Source: Bryum argenteum
Taxonomy: Eukaryota > Streptophyta > Bryopsida > Bryales > Bryaceae
DNA: 64,000 nt
NCBI GenBank assembly: GCA_037043015.1
Contig: CM073322.1
Location: 23,340,364-23,404,363, forward strand
Direction: 5' to 3'
Shown here: one piece after another, positions 45,165 through 57,100 of the stretch
Numbering within the stretch: position 1 is the stretch's first letter
How the letters are laid out: every line of letters begins with the position of its first letter
Position numbers and translations under genes: made by a program
Notes under the pieces: generated by a model
Told to the model about the DNA's origin: nothing
What the model saw: the letters and a program-made list of their open reading frames with translations, nothing else
Databases searched by the model: none

Positions 45165-46499
45165 TTACGCCCTCACCTGGGCAAGGAAAGCGGCCAACTG
45201 CCCCCGTTTCCGATTGCCCCCGACCTCATCGTTAGGAGGACCGTCCTCACCAGGGAGCTCTTCCTCGGGGTCCTCGTCAACGACGGGTCTCATGCCCTCC
45301 CGCTGCAGGATTTCCAACAGCCGATCGACCTCCTCGGTGCTCTGGCCGAGCAAGAGGTTGTGTAGTATGCAGCAGCATACTACTACATCCGGAAGTAGAG
45401 TAACATGAAGGTCAGACGCCGAGTGGAGCTCCCGGAAGGACATTTTTAAAATTCCGAATGCATTCTCGACGACCGACCTCGCCCGTGACAGTTTCCTGTT
45501 AAACAAAGTCTCCTGAACCGAGCGTCTTCCCCCAGGCACTTCCCGGTAGGGGGTGATGAGCCATGGGAATATGGGGTAGCCCTTATCCCCTACCAGATAA
45601 GGGACAAAGCCATCTATAGCATCCGCAGTATTAAACAAATTTGTTGTAGTGGCACGTTGGTACAGCATGGAACGTCTGAGCTGCCTTGCGTCATTCATCG
45701 AACCGGGCATTCCGACAGAGATGTCTATGAATTTTCGATCCCGGTCGACTACTGCTTGACACTGCATTGTATAACCACCTGACTTGAAATAGAAGTAGTC
45801 CTCTGGACTATCATTTGGCTTGCGGATATGGAAGTGGGTGCCATCAATGGCCCCCACTATCCCTGGCAAACCTGAAAATTCTCGAAATTGAGCCATATTG
45901 AGGTGGAGCTTGTGACCCGTGGGCCACGAAATCTCCCCCTTGAGCTCATCGTTCACGGCCCGTACAACATCGCGAATAATCCCTGAAGCCGTGCTTGTGC
46001 CAATGGCAAAGAACTCTGAACAGAGAAGTAGACTCGCCCCCTGGCATAGTTTAAATAACGTGCAAGCAACTCTCACAATGGGGGGGATCGCCAATCTATA
46101 TCTCGTGTACTGCCGTTCAATGTGCGGCCTGAGGAGGTTGGTGAGACTAAAGACAGACGCCTTTGTCAAGCGAAAGTTTTCTATCCAGCGTAGGTCATCG
46201 TACTCTTGAAGTACAAATCTAGAAAACCACGATGTGGACCGGGGCAAAACCCACCAGCTAAGCTCCTGCTCTAGTAATGTCGTTGCATGTGCGATTCTGA
46301 AATCGTGCAAGACTGACCCGACTATGGAGTTCATGTTAACCAGGGTGGAATGAACCTCCCCGATTTGGACTGTATTGTCACCCTCATCCGGCGGGACATC
46401 CTCGGGGGGGCGGAACATATTATCAACTACATTTTGTAACAACAACACCAGCGAGGGGAGGAAAAAAGCAACATTCCCTGGGTCTAGCCGCTGGTCCAT
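45165..46499 (-). CDS. PIF/Harbinger transposase (DDE_Tnp_4 type)
   Basis: A single open frame of 444 residues carries the catalytic triad of the family. The first Asp is in IVGAIDGTHFHIRKP, the second in VGMPGSMNDARQLRRS, and the Glu in RARSVVENAFGILK; LVGDKGYPIFPWLITPYR and CCILHNLLLG are the other conserved blocks. A helix-turn-helix-like stretch (FRLTKASVFSLTNLLRPHI) precedes the catalytic core. There are no stops or frameshifts, so the enzyme could be active. It sits convergent with the Myb-like gene, a common Harbinger layout. I could not fix the terminal repeats or the TTA/TAA target duplication. Confidence 0.93.
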   Translation of the reverse strand: MDQRLDPGNVAFFLPSLVLLLQNVVDNMFRPPEDVPPDEGDNTVQIGEVHSTLVNMNSIVGSVLHDFRIAHATTLLEQELSWWVLPRSTSWFSRFVLQEYDDLRWIENFRLTKASVFSLTNLLRPHIERQYTRYRLAIPPIVRVACTLFKLCQGASLLLCSEFFAIGTSTASGIIRDVVRAVNDELKGEISWPTGHKLHLNMAQFREFSGLPGIVGAIDGTHFHIRKPNDSPEDYFYFKSGGYTMQCQAVVDRDRKFIDISVGMPGSMNDARQLRRSMLYQRATTTNLFNTADAIDGFVPYLVGDKGYPIFPWLITPYREVPGGRRSVQETLFNRKLSRARSVVENAFGILKMSFRELHSASDLHVTLLPDVVVCCCILHNLLLGQSTEEVDRLLEILQREGMRPVVDEDPEEELPGEDGPPNDEVGGNRKRGQLAAFLAQVRA

Positions 46500-48472
46500 T
46501 GATAAGCGATCACCGAAGACACTCTACTGAAAACGCTGAATTCTAATATTACGACTCAGCTGCAACACACAGTGAGGGCTCTAATCGGGAATTCACCGGT
46601 ACTAATTCACAAGGACCCGCCCTCTTGAAGACACCAAGACATAGAGAACTTACATGCTTCCCTCCGGAGAATGAGACGATATCGGAACCCTAATTTGAAA
46701 GGAAAGCGATCGCACAATGTCGCTCACCCAGGATTGACGCAGCATGAACCTGCGCAGTTGAAGAAACGCCCATTCAGGAGTTAGAAGAAAACAAAATTTA
46801 CATTCACGTATTCTTCAAAATGAACAAGAAGAGCGCAGAGATGGGAGTGTTACCTGAATGCGCAGTTCCGAATCCAATCGCACGAAACCTAGGAGGCGGA
46901 TAGCTGGGCAATACCGCAACACAAGCCGGAATCACACTGATAATAAACAACCGATCCCCTTGACACAGGCATGCAACGACTCCGGGTGAGCGAAACAGAA
47001 GTACAACGATGCGTGATAACAACCACGAAGCAGCCGGGAATGGGATTCCAATACAGCACCCAAATGGAGCTAGAGGAAAATGAAGAACTACAAAGCACAA
47101 GGACTGCGTGAATGGCAAAAGTGTTCGTTGCGAGAGAGAAGGGACGAAGTTCAGAGGAGACGCTGCCCGGGAGTTCGACTGTGCTGCCCCAGGCCCTCTC
47201 CAAGACTGCCCAAGTGCCCGCGTCAAAAGTTTCCACACTGTCACTTCAGTGCCACCCGGTAATTTCTATTCCGTCAAATCCGGTGTCCTCATGAGTGGTA
47301 GCGTCGTGGTACAGGCCCCCCATGATGTGAACACCATCCTCCATACCTCCGTCACCTCGGAGGTGGCCGATCCAAAAAAACATGAACCCCCTCAGCTCCG
47401 TGTGAACTCATTCGGGATATTACGAACCCTGTGCAGTTAGGACGTAGACAAGCAGAAATCCTTACCTCCATGTGTAAAGGGGGTAATAGTATCCCCCCAA
47501 AGGGCTTTGAGGTACCCATACAACAAGGTCCAAGGACTTTCCACAATAGTTGGGTGAACTACAGTGGTGAGCACCACGCCGGCATGGGGAATAGAACCCA
47601 CAACCTCCTCATTGGGGGCCTAAGCCCTAACCACCAAGCCAAGGCTTGTGGTGCCTAAGGGGAAGGGACTTCCATATCGGATGTTTATCATCAAAGATGG
47701 GGACTAGTGAGACTCGAGTTGCTATCGTAGAAAATTTACTCCATCCAACCCATATATACCCTTACATACAATTTGGAACTCTCTTCTTCAATTTTTTTAA
47801 AAAATTCAGACTTATCAGAAAATAACTCTACATTATCATTATTATTCTTTTATTTTTTATTATATTTTTTTCACAATCTTTTTTCGCAAGAAGATAAAAA
47901 GAGAAAACACCATTTGATGTAGGAACTGGTCAGCAATACGGAAACAAGGTGAACGAGCGCCGCATTCCCATGCGACGAAAACCATCCTCGAAGTACGAAA
48001 TCTGGGGGTTCGTAGATGATATTCATTCAAACCCTCCCGATAGTCCGATGGCGTCTCCTCCAAACCTTTCACTGCTTGCCGACCTCCATTTGTTTTTTTC
48101 TGTTGTCATGTCAAATTTCGATCGTGAGGCTCATTTTCCAGCAACGATCGGGTCCCTCACCACCAGAATCACAGAATCCGGATATTTCCCTTCCCTGATC
48201 AACTCTAACATCAGCCTGTTGGTGGATCAGTCGCAAAGTCGGCGGGTCATTTGACAGTCGGTGTTCCATTTCTCGATCCTTTGTGATAGGTTTCACTGAA
48301 TTGCTGGTTCCAATTTTTCTGGGGAGTTTCGTTTTTTCGTATTTTGTATCATTTGGCCGTTTTTAGGTCTGGTGAATGGGAGCTTTGGGTTGGAGAGATT
48401 AGGTCTGCCCATGTCATGAGAGGGCAACCGTGAAGTAGAGATTAAGAATTTGTTGAGCTGTCTGGAGCTGCA
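46500..48472. other. Harbinger right flank, SINE-like repeat and Mo25 leader
   Basis: The first 700 bases are probably the transposase promoter and right end of the Harbinger element. A SINE-like repeat covers 47440-47657. From about 47900 the DNA leads into the Mo25 gene, with a pyrimidine-rich leader; no TATA box stands out. Confidence 0.5.
47440..47657 (-). mobile_element. tRNA-derived SINE-like element
   Basis: Read on the minus strand, an A-box-like TGGCTTGGTGG and a B-box-like GGTTCTATTCC lie about 40 bp apart near the head, the internal RNA polymerase III promoter of tRNA-derived SINEs. The body includes CCCCCTTTACACATGGAGGT, which recurs on the plus strand at about 42350. The tail border is unclear. 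Confidence 0.6.
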
Positions 48473-49504
48473 ATGTCGTTCTCTTTCTTTAAGCAGTTGA
48501 AGCCGAAGACACCAGCGGAGCTGGTGCGGCAGGTGAAAGACTCGCTCTCGGCGCTGGACACGAAGACGATGGGCGACACTCGGCTTCTTGAGAAGTCTTT
48601 GGAGGAGGTCGACAAGAACATCAAAGCGATGAAGGATCTCCTTCTTGGAGACAGCGACACGGAGCCTAACACGGAAGTGGTGGTGGAAGTAGTGCAAGAA
48701 GCCTGCAAGATCGATGTCCTGGAGCTCATCGTGCAAAAGATACCGACTCTGGACTGGGAAGCGCGGAAGGACTGCGTGCACATTTGGAGCTCAGTGCTGC
48801 GTCAAAAAGTGAACAATATCCATTGCGGCCTCGAGTATCTCGAAAGCCACACGGAGCTTCTGGATTACCTCGTTCTCTGCTATGAGAATAAGGAAGTGGC
48901 GATGAATTGCGGTTGCATGCTCCGCGAGTGCGCTCGATATCCTTCATTAGCGAAGTACATGCTGGAGTCCGTGAGCTTCGAGATGTTCTTCAAGTTCGTG
49001 GAGACTCCAAACTTTGATGTTGCTTCCGATGCTTTTGCCACGTTCAAGGAGCTTCTCACCAGACACAACGCAGTGGTCGTGGCCTACTTGACATCTCGCT
49101 ACGCTTCTTTCTTCACGAATTTCGATAAACTGCTTCGATCGGCAAACTATGTAACCAGACGGCAATCTCTGAAGCTTCTTAGTGATATTTTGCTGAAGCG
49201 CTCAAACTCTGCTATCATGATGCTGTACATTTCTGATGTCCGGAACTTGCGAGTGATGATGACGTTGATTATTGATCCCAGTAAGAATATCCAGGCCTCG
49301 GCTTTTCATGTGTTCAAAGTGTTCGTTGCAAATCCACAAAAGCCACCGCAGATTGTTAACATACTGGCCAAGAACCGGGAGAAGCTGCTCAAGTTTCTTG
49401 ACAACTTTCACATTGACAAAGAAGACGAGCAGTTTGAAGAGGAGAAGGAGCTGTTGGTGAAGGAGATTGAGGGATTGACGTCCTCCACGCCTCGGATTCG
49501 TTGA
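48473..49504 (+). CDS. Mo25/CAB39-like scaffold protein, intronless
   Basis: One uninterrupted frame of 343 residues matches Mo25 along its whole length (human CAB39 has 341). It opens MSFSFFKQLKPKTPAELVRQ, with FFK..KTPxELV the family start, and contains YLESHTELLDYLVLCYENKEVAMNCG, ILRECARYPSLAKYM-type MLRECARYPSLAKYML, FKELLTRHNAVVVAYL, NYVTRRQSLKLLSDILL and NIQASAFHVFKVFVANP (quoted in parts). Mo25 is an ARM-like helical scaffold that activates Ste20-type kinases; in plants it belongs with the MOB1/SIK1 polarity and division module. Every other sizeable host gene in the window is split into several exons, so the lack of introns stands out. The codon use is regular and no poly(A) remnant is clear. 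Confidence 0.97.
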   Translation: MSFSFFKQLKPKTPAELVRQVKDSLSALDTKTMGDTRLLEKSLEEVDKNIKAMKDLLLGDSDTEPNTEVVVEVVQEACKIDVLELIVQKIPTLDWEARKDCVHIWSSVLRQKVNNIHCGLEYLESHTELLDYLVLCYENKEVAMNCGCMLRECARYPSLAKYMLESVSFEMFFKFVETPNFDVASDAFATFKELLTRHNAVVVAYLTSRYASFFTNFDKLLRSANYVTRRQSLKLLSDILLKRSNSAIMMLYISDVRNLRVMMTLIIDPSKNIQASAFHVFKVFVANPQKPPQIVNILAKNREKLLKFLDNFHIDKEDEQFEEEKELLVKEIEGLTSSTPRIR

Positions 49505-52445
49505 GGCTCAATCCTTGCTCGTGGAGGCCATCGTTTGTTTTCCCTGTTCCTTCTGTGCCTCCATGATGATCCTACCACCCTGGAGCTTATATGGGTATCT
49601 ACCATTGTACAAATTGACGTTGCCAAGTGGGATTTGAAGAGGTTCAAGCAGTTCCGGAGCAAAGCAATTAGGGTTACAATCACTCAGGTAGCTACATCAA
49701 CGACGATCATCTCTTTTTTCTCGGTAAGTGCCGTTCTTCCCACAATGATTCGGTTTGTGCCGAAGATATCATCAATTATAACTGCAGGATGCTCATCACT
49801 AGTAGGGATTTTGTTCAGGATTCAACAGAAAAAGCTAGGACATTATTTGCCTGGTGTTGATGGAGGTTATGTGCGTCTCTGTTCGCTCCTGAAGCCACCG
49901 GGGATTGTTGGAATCTGCAGATCATTCTGCTTCTGGAGCAACGAGGATGGATCTCCCTGCATATAGACTACTGAATTTTGTCAGATATTCAAGCAGCTAG
50001 TTTACTGTATCAATGTGTAACAGGATTTTGCACAAATTCTGGTTTGCAGGTTCCTATATGCCAGTGTTGCATGCACTCTGATTTAGGTTATGTTGATGAT
50101 CTTTGTGCTGAAAAGATGTTTTATAATGGCCAGTGGACTTTGAATTCTTTAATTGTTCTCAGATCCCAAGTTCTTTAGAACTTCACAGCCGGAGTAACAT
50201 AGAATCTCAAATGTAGCTTACCTTGCCGTTCGTTGGAAATCGATCGGCTTCTGCTAATTAGTTCAAATGTCTGTAGATATATAGCTACAGACGTATTTTA
50301 GAAGCAACATTCTCGTAGGATGGATATTGTTGAGTATTCACAATGTGGATTGTAAATCTCGTATATACAATAAGAGAAAAGATGATGAACTCCGGGTGAG
50401 AAATTAAAGCATTTACATGAAAAAGTCGAAGTTTGATATGAAAATATATTACCTAAATCACATCCGTCAGGCTTTGTAGAACTGGATAGAACATATTCAT
50501 CCAATTATTTCAAACCTCCACCCACCGAGTGTAAATGTAAATTTCATCGGCGGTTTTCTGAAATTTTTCAAATACTTGATTCAATAATAGATACTTCGTT
50601 AGAAGTTTGTGGTCAATCTTCATGGTTCATAGTGTAAAGCGACCCTTTCCTCCACTTTCAGATTTTCATCCGTAGTATAGCCTTCAAGATCGCAATTGTA
50701 CACTTGGTACATATCCCTCTCACAGAAACAAACAAAATGTTTAAATTAAAATATCGGGGTCTTATACTTTTTTACTATTACATTGTCATGTGATTTCTTT
50801 GGTGAAAAGAAATCTCGGTACATGGTGTTGTTCAATTAGCTCGTCACATTTGCTTTAGACTACCACTCGACATTCCCCGTCTTTAGCAATACCCTGTGCA
50901 CCAAAGAAAGCCGTAGAGGTGTCTTCTTGCTTATATAACATAATCATTGTTCACGGACAACAATAATTATTGTATTTGGAGCAACCCATGAATGGTCAAA
51001 AGACACGTCTATTTTGTGAGGACACCATGTACACTACAATTTTCCAAAAGCTACAAAGAGTTCTCATTTAGTCTTAGAATGCATGTCCGAAGAGGAAGGC
51101 AACTTCATCAATCATTCGAAGAATATTGGGTTTGTAATTTGATTTCTTGATATGAATCTCAAAAGCCACAATTATCATAAATTTTGGATACTAAATAAAA
51201 ATAATCGAAGAGTCCTAAACTTTGTAAATTTGTACAATTTTATGCTAAATCACTTCAATTAAAAAATTAATCTTCATTCTACAAACCCTAAACTTAAACC
51301 AATGCTAATTAGTCTTCTTTGAAGTCTTCATCAACTTACTAATGTGAGTTTTTTGTCACTACATATGATATTGCTTTGTAGTTCCACAAGTGACAATCCA
51401 TTAGTTTACAATCTTTTTGATCAAAGATCAATTTTTTAATTGTGAGCTAGCTCAACTATTTTGCATTACTCTTCTACTTCGATCACTAGCATTGCATGTG
51501 AATACTCCATGCTCATATTTTTAAGAAAAATAGACATGATGATTTTATTTCTATGAGTACTCAAATGAAACATGCCAAGAATTGTTGGTGCTCAACTATT
51601 TAGGGTTTGTTTACTTCCTTTTGTTATTATCACTTTACTCAATTTTATGTCGGAGGTACATTTGCTTTGGTTGTATTGGTGTGTGATAAAAGTCATGTTA
51701 GAATTTGTTGAGGACTTTTATTTTTGATTAATCATTTGAGGAAGAAATTCATAGTTAAAAGAGACAAACTTATCTTATTACCAAATTCTTCTCGGAGGTT
51801 TAAGTTGTTTAAGTTATTGGAAAAGTGGTCATTATATTGTACAGTAAACGAAGGTGATACATATGTAGTTTCAATTATAGAATTCTTATAAGAAATTTAC
51901 ACTCACAAAATGGATGTAGTTGATAAAGAGTCACTTTCTTTGCAATGTGGGAAATTTTCAATTGGAGATATATATTGAAGTGAGACAAAGTTGTAGTTTT
52001 ATGCGGGATCTAAAAGGAGCTAAGAATGATACTTTGATTTCATATATAAAATGATCAATATTAATAAGGTGAAGTATTCTTAGTAAATCTAATAGCTATT
52101 GTTTGGGGTTTTTCCTTGAATGCCAAGATTGAAATAGAAAAAGGTCCTTGTCACTTGTTGCTAATAGAGGATTAAGACATATCTAACTTGGAATTGTTTC
52201 AATAAATGCAGTTGTGAGTGAGAAAGTTCTTGCAACATGGAGCATTTTTTTTTAAGAGGTGATCTCTAATAAAATCAAGTAAGAAAATTTCCATATCGAG
52301 TGTTAGCATTAGATATCATCAAATTACCGTCTATAGAATGTAGTAGAGAATTTGAGCTTGACATAATAAGTGTTGTTCAAAATTGATTAATGTAGTGTTA
52401 TAGTCGCAAAAATTTGAAAGAGAAGCTACAAGGCAGCAAAGAGAG
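49505..52445. other. Intergenic DNA between Mo25 and the DZIP1-like gene
   Basis: The first 700 bases look like Mo25 3' untranslated sequence. From about 50200 to 52400 the DNA is strongly A+T-rich with no supported gene or clear repeat. Confidence 0.6.
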
Positions 52446-54039
52446 ATGGCAAAGGGAGGGTCTAGTGAAGATAATGTTCAACGTCAAGCCATATGGATTG
52501 AGCGCAAGTCAAAAATTCGAAAGGCACCAAGTATAGGACCAACTATGACTTGGAGGCGACGCACTCCACGCCATACACCACGCAAGAAGGACTTCAATAT
52601 GATGAACACTGACAATCTGGAGAAGACACCATATAAGATTGTGGAACCTAAAGTAGATGATCCATTTTGTATGGCGTCATCAACAGGCTACTCGTCCGAT
52701 TCCTTTGAGCGTGATGAGGAACAATTTATGAAAGATTTAGAACAACAAAGAACTCCACGGAAGATTTTGAACAATAAGTTGATGGCATTGGAAAACTCAT
52801 CACTTCCTAGTACGAAAACAAGCTCCTTCGTATTTCAGAAGCGCCTTGCAAGAATTGATTGGAGAGCTGTACATGCTATTGATGTTGATCGATTAGTTTG
52901 TGAAGTTGGTTTGGTTACACAACCTCTATATATAGAAAAATTCATTACTTCCATATTTTTGTCTATATTATCGCATAATTTCATTTCATAGCTTATCAAT
53001 GTAGGAAATGTTGTTAAAAATATTATATTTTATATTGAGCATTTTCTTTATGTGTTTGCCAGATATTGACACATTGGAAACCGTATTGGATACTATTACT
53101 TTTGGCGATGTACAAGGAGAGGATACACGTAACTTCACAGAAGCAAACTTTGTCAAACTTTTTCGCCTTGCACAATTAATGGTAATCTCTATGGATTACA
53201 TAGAGCAAAGTCCTTTTGTGTGTGAGTTATTAATTAACTTACAATTACGCACTAAATTTTTTCATCATCTCTATACTTATATTGTATAACAATCATCACT
53301 TAATATTGTCTTAAAATTGAGCTCAATCTTATGTGATAACCAACATTTCTTGCAATTTGAGATGTTTAACCAAACTTAGATGATATTCATATCATGGTTC
53401 TCAATAAAGTTGGATATGAACATCAACTTTAAGAAATGTGGGTGTGTAGGTGGAATATTTACTTCATGTACAAGACTTATTAGCCGGACATAAGCTTGAA
53501 CTACTTCATGCTACAACAACAGTGCAACAAAAGTGTGAAAAGATTCAAGCACGTTTCTTATGGCAGAAGAACATCTTAATGCAAACACGTCATGAATTGA
53601 AACAATTAAAGAAGGTTTAAGTACGCTCCTTATTGGTGTATTTCTCTATTACCGTACCTGCATGGCAATTTCGGCAGAAATTGAGTCCTATTTTTAGGTG
53701 CTAAAAATATGGGATTTTTTTAAAAAATAGAAAAAACATATTTGTACTCAATAAAACTAGAATCGTGAAGAAAATAGGTTTGCCAAACTCAGGAAGACAA
53801 AATTACTCAATTATTTAGCACTAGAGTGCCGAAATGGCCATGCGAGTATGGTACTTCAAACACTCCTCACCACATGAAATTCTTGTTGTATTCTTTTGCA
53901 TTGCAACATTGATGATTAACATGTATGGAGTTGCAGACTTCGAAAACATATGAATCTCTATTAAGAGCTCAAGGAGCGCAAGCCAAGACCCAAGTCGCTC
54001 AAATTGCACAACCACAAGTAAGCATGCACCTTATCGTTT

Positions 54040-54133
<94 letters not shown>

Positions 54134-57100
54134 AACTCCGATCTTCAAATAAAAGATTGGCGTGAATACAGCGTCTGTTCGTAATGTCTTTACCGCGATG
54201 GCCATAGGACAAAAAGGTAAAAGAATTATTGTTTTGAATACAATATGTAACCCCTAAAGATCCATAAAACCCAAAACGAGTTTTAAGGATTCCCGCACAA
54301 ACAAAATTCAACCAACTTTGACCGTTATAATTTCGCAAATTAAGAAGAGTCGACAGCAAGCGAGTAGTATGTCAAGTTAACTTTAAGATCCTATGGTTGA
54401 ATATTTTAAATAATGCTTAGATTGAGATGTTTCTGATTTTGAAGTAGAAGGAGGTCATTTTTTGTAATTCACGCAATTTTGCACAAACTAAAGGATCTTT
54501 TAGGGTTAATTTGATCACATCCATTTTCAATTATATGTACAATAAATTGATCAATAAATCTTTTGTTCTATTGAAGGTTCGACATTGCCCATTTTGCGAA
54601 AAGGTTTTTGAGTCCTCCTATTATCTTGTAAGTGTCTCACTTTGACATTATGGTTCCAAAAGGTTGGATATATGATCAAGTGGAAAACCTTCCTAATGCA
54701 AAAAATGAAATTGTGCAGGATTTGCACGTATCAAGAAGACATCCAAAAACAGGGGAAGTGATTGAAGATAAAATTGTGGCGGCAGTTTCCAAAGCTGAAG
54801 AAGTTAATGCAGCACGAGTAATATCACTATCATTACAACAAATTTAAGGTTTTATGATCATGGGCGTAATCATATTGTCCAGAGCGATTAAGAGTAAATG
54901 AATGAAATTGGTAGTCATTTTACAGCCATGTTATGATAGTTTCTAGTCACAACACATATTACGAGTATTTTTAATGACATCTATCTACGAATCGTCAAAA
55001 CATGGCTATCAATAGTCATATTTACTCTTAGTCGCTCCAGACAACATGACTACAACTAAAATCATAAAACCTTAAATCTCTTGTACTGTATTCTTGCTAA
55101 ATTTGATTTTTAATGACAATGTTCCCAATCAAGATGATAAAGAAAACTTGACTTTTATTGTTAATCTACACTAAAAAACAGGTGAAGGCTGAGACAAGCG
55201 TGACCGTTCAAACAGAGATTCAACAACTTCGTGAAACATACCAGGTTATTCATCTCCACAATTGGAGAAGTAACTTCCTCCCCACTCCCTAATATCCTCT
55301 AGTTCCCATGTCCAACTGGTTTTTCATGAAACTATTACAGCAACTGCCTCATTATGATCATATTATGCTCAGAATTGCACATTTCTCGTAATTGTCATCG
55401 GGTTTTCTTTTCCCAAAACTTTTCTACTTCATTCAGAAATTCTCAAAATCAACCAACCAACTTGTAACTAAATGCCAATACTCCCCGTTTGTTCATTCAT
55501 CATCTCTATGTGCAAAGTGTATAAATTTTGGACTATTAGTTCTTTATTGCTCATTCTATTAAAGTCATTGAATGGCAGGCAGATTTGCAAAGAGCAGAAC
55601 TTGCTTCCACTACACAGGTGCGCCAACATACTTGTAATAAAATGATTAATTTTGGTTTTAAGTTATTATTCTAGTTTCTTTATGATGATAACTTAATACA
55701 AAATCAGCTATTTTTTATTTCTCCTTTTCATGGTATTTTTTGATTAGTTGTAAAATTAGTGTACCCACATATTTATTTGATTTTGTAGGTTCATTCATTG
55801 CAAGCAGAATTGCAACGAAGCAATAATCAATTGCATGAAGTACAAACTCGACTTGAAATCCTGCAGGCCCAAATGTTCTCCGGTGCACCAAATGTATGCA
55901 TTTTCAGTATGTCTTGGTCTTGTATACTATAACAGATTCAAGGTTTTATGACTATGGGCGTAATCATATTGTTCGGAGTGACTAAGAGTAAATGATTGAA
56001 AATATGGCTATCTTACAGTCATGTTATGATAGTTTGTGGTCACATATTACTTGTTATGATTGTTTGTAATAACATGTGATTACCAAACAATCAAAGCATG
56101 GTTATAAACATGACTACCAATAGTAATCATTGTTTTAGTCATTTATCCTTGACTGCTTCGAGCAATATGACTACGCCCATAGTCATAAAACCTTGAATTT
56201 GTTGATTGAAAATATGGTTGTTTGTAATCATCTTACGATCATGACTGATATGATAGTTCCTGGTCACACATGACATGTTAGGATATGTTGGAAAGTTCAT
56301 TTCCTCTAAACATCTACTTTTCAATGAGTATTTGATAGAAGTATTCATTTTATTTTTTTTGTGGTGCTTGTGTTTTTGTGTTCATCATGTCAAGTAGTTT
56401 TCTTCAAATTCGGTTTTTGGAAGTATGTATGCTTTGGAGAAGTCTAAGGAAAAGACCAACAATCCTGATCAAGAGGTGTGGTGATCTATAAAAAATTGGA
56501 TTTCATGCATAGATAGAAACTCCAGTTCCTTTCTAAGGGACTGGATTGAATGGACACACATGCATAGTTAGTTGGTGAAAGTGTAGTAGTTAATTTTGGA
56601 ATGGGTTATGTTTTTTTTGTCAGAGATTATATGAGTTAGAAAGCAAGTTCAACAATTTGGAGCAACAAGTGAAAACATTGGGTCAAGTAATTTCACAAAA
56701 CCAATGCACTTAATTAATTCCCTTTATTTTGGTGTTATGCAAACCTATTCTACTACTTTAGCATATTAAAGGTTTATGGAAAGACTAATTATCATGATAT
56801 AGCTTGTAGTAATTTGTTTCATTTGTATTTTGATAGGAAAACTCTAGACTACTAAAGGAGCTAAATGTAGCACATGCTGAAGTGAGATTCATTGAATATA
56901 AGTCTTTTATTGATGACAATTGGTTAATAACAAAATGGTAATCTTAATTTGTGACTTTGTTTGGATAAATTTCTAAAATCTCTCATCGATCAAATATACA
57001 CATGGGCTCACATAATTGGTTTTTAGGTTTCAGATTTGCAATCCACAAAGCAACACAATATACTTACGTTGGAGAATGAGGTAGTCAAGCTTAAATTTCT

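Noticed and set aside
42346-47490. ACCCCCTTTACACATGGAGGT and its reverse complement 5.1 kb apart, as Harbinger terminal repeats
   Set aside because: The right copy lies within a SINE-like element with A and B boxes, and no TTA/TAA duplication adjoins either copy; they are two copies of a dispersed repeat in opposite orientation.
47080-47658. Overlapping 60-110-codon frames near the SINE-like element
   Set aside because: No splice continuity or family similarity, and they overlap a non-coding repeat.
53925-54359. Ile/Tyr repeat frames across the TA run
   Set aside because: These are translations of a microsatellite.
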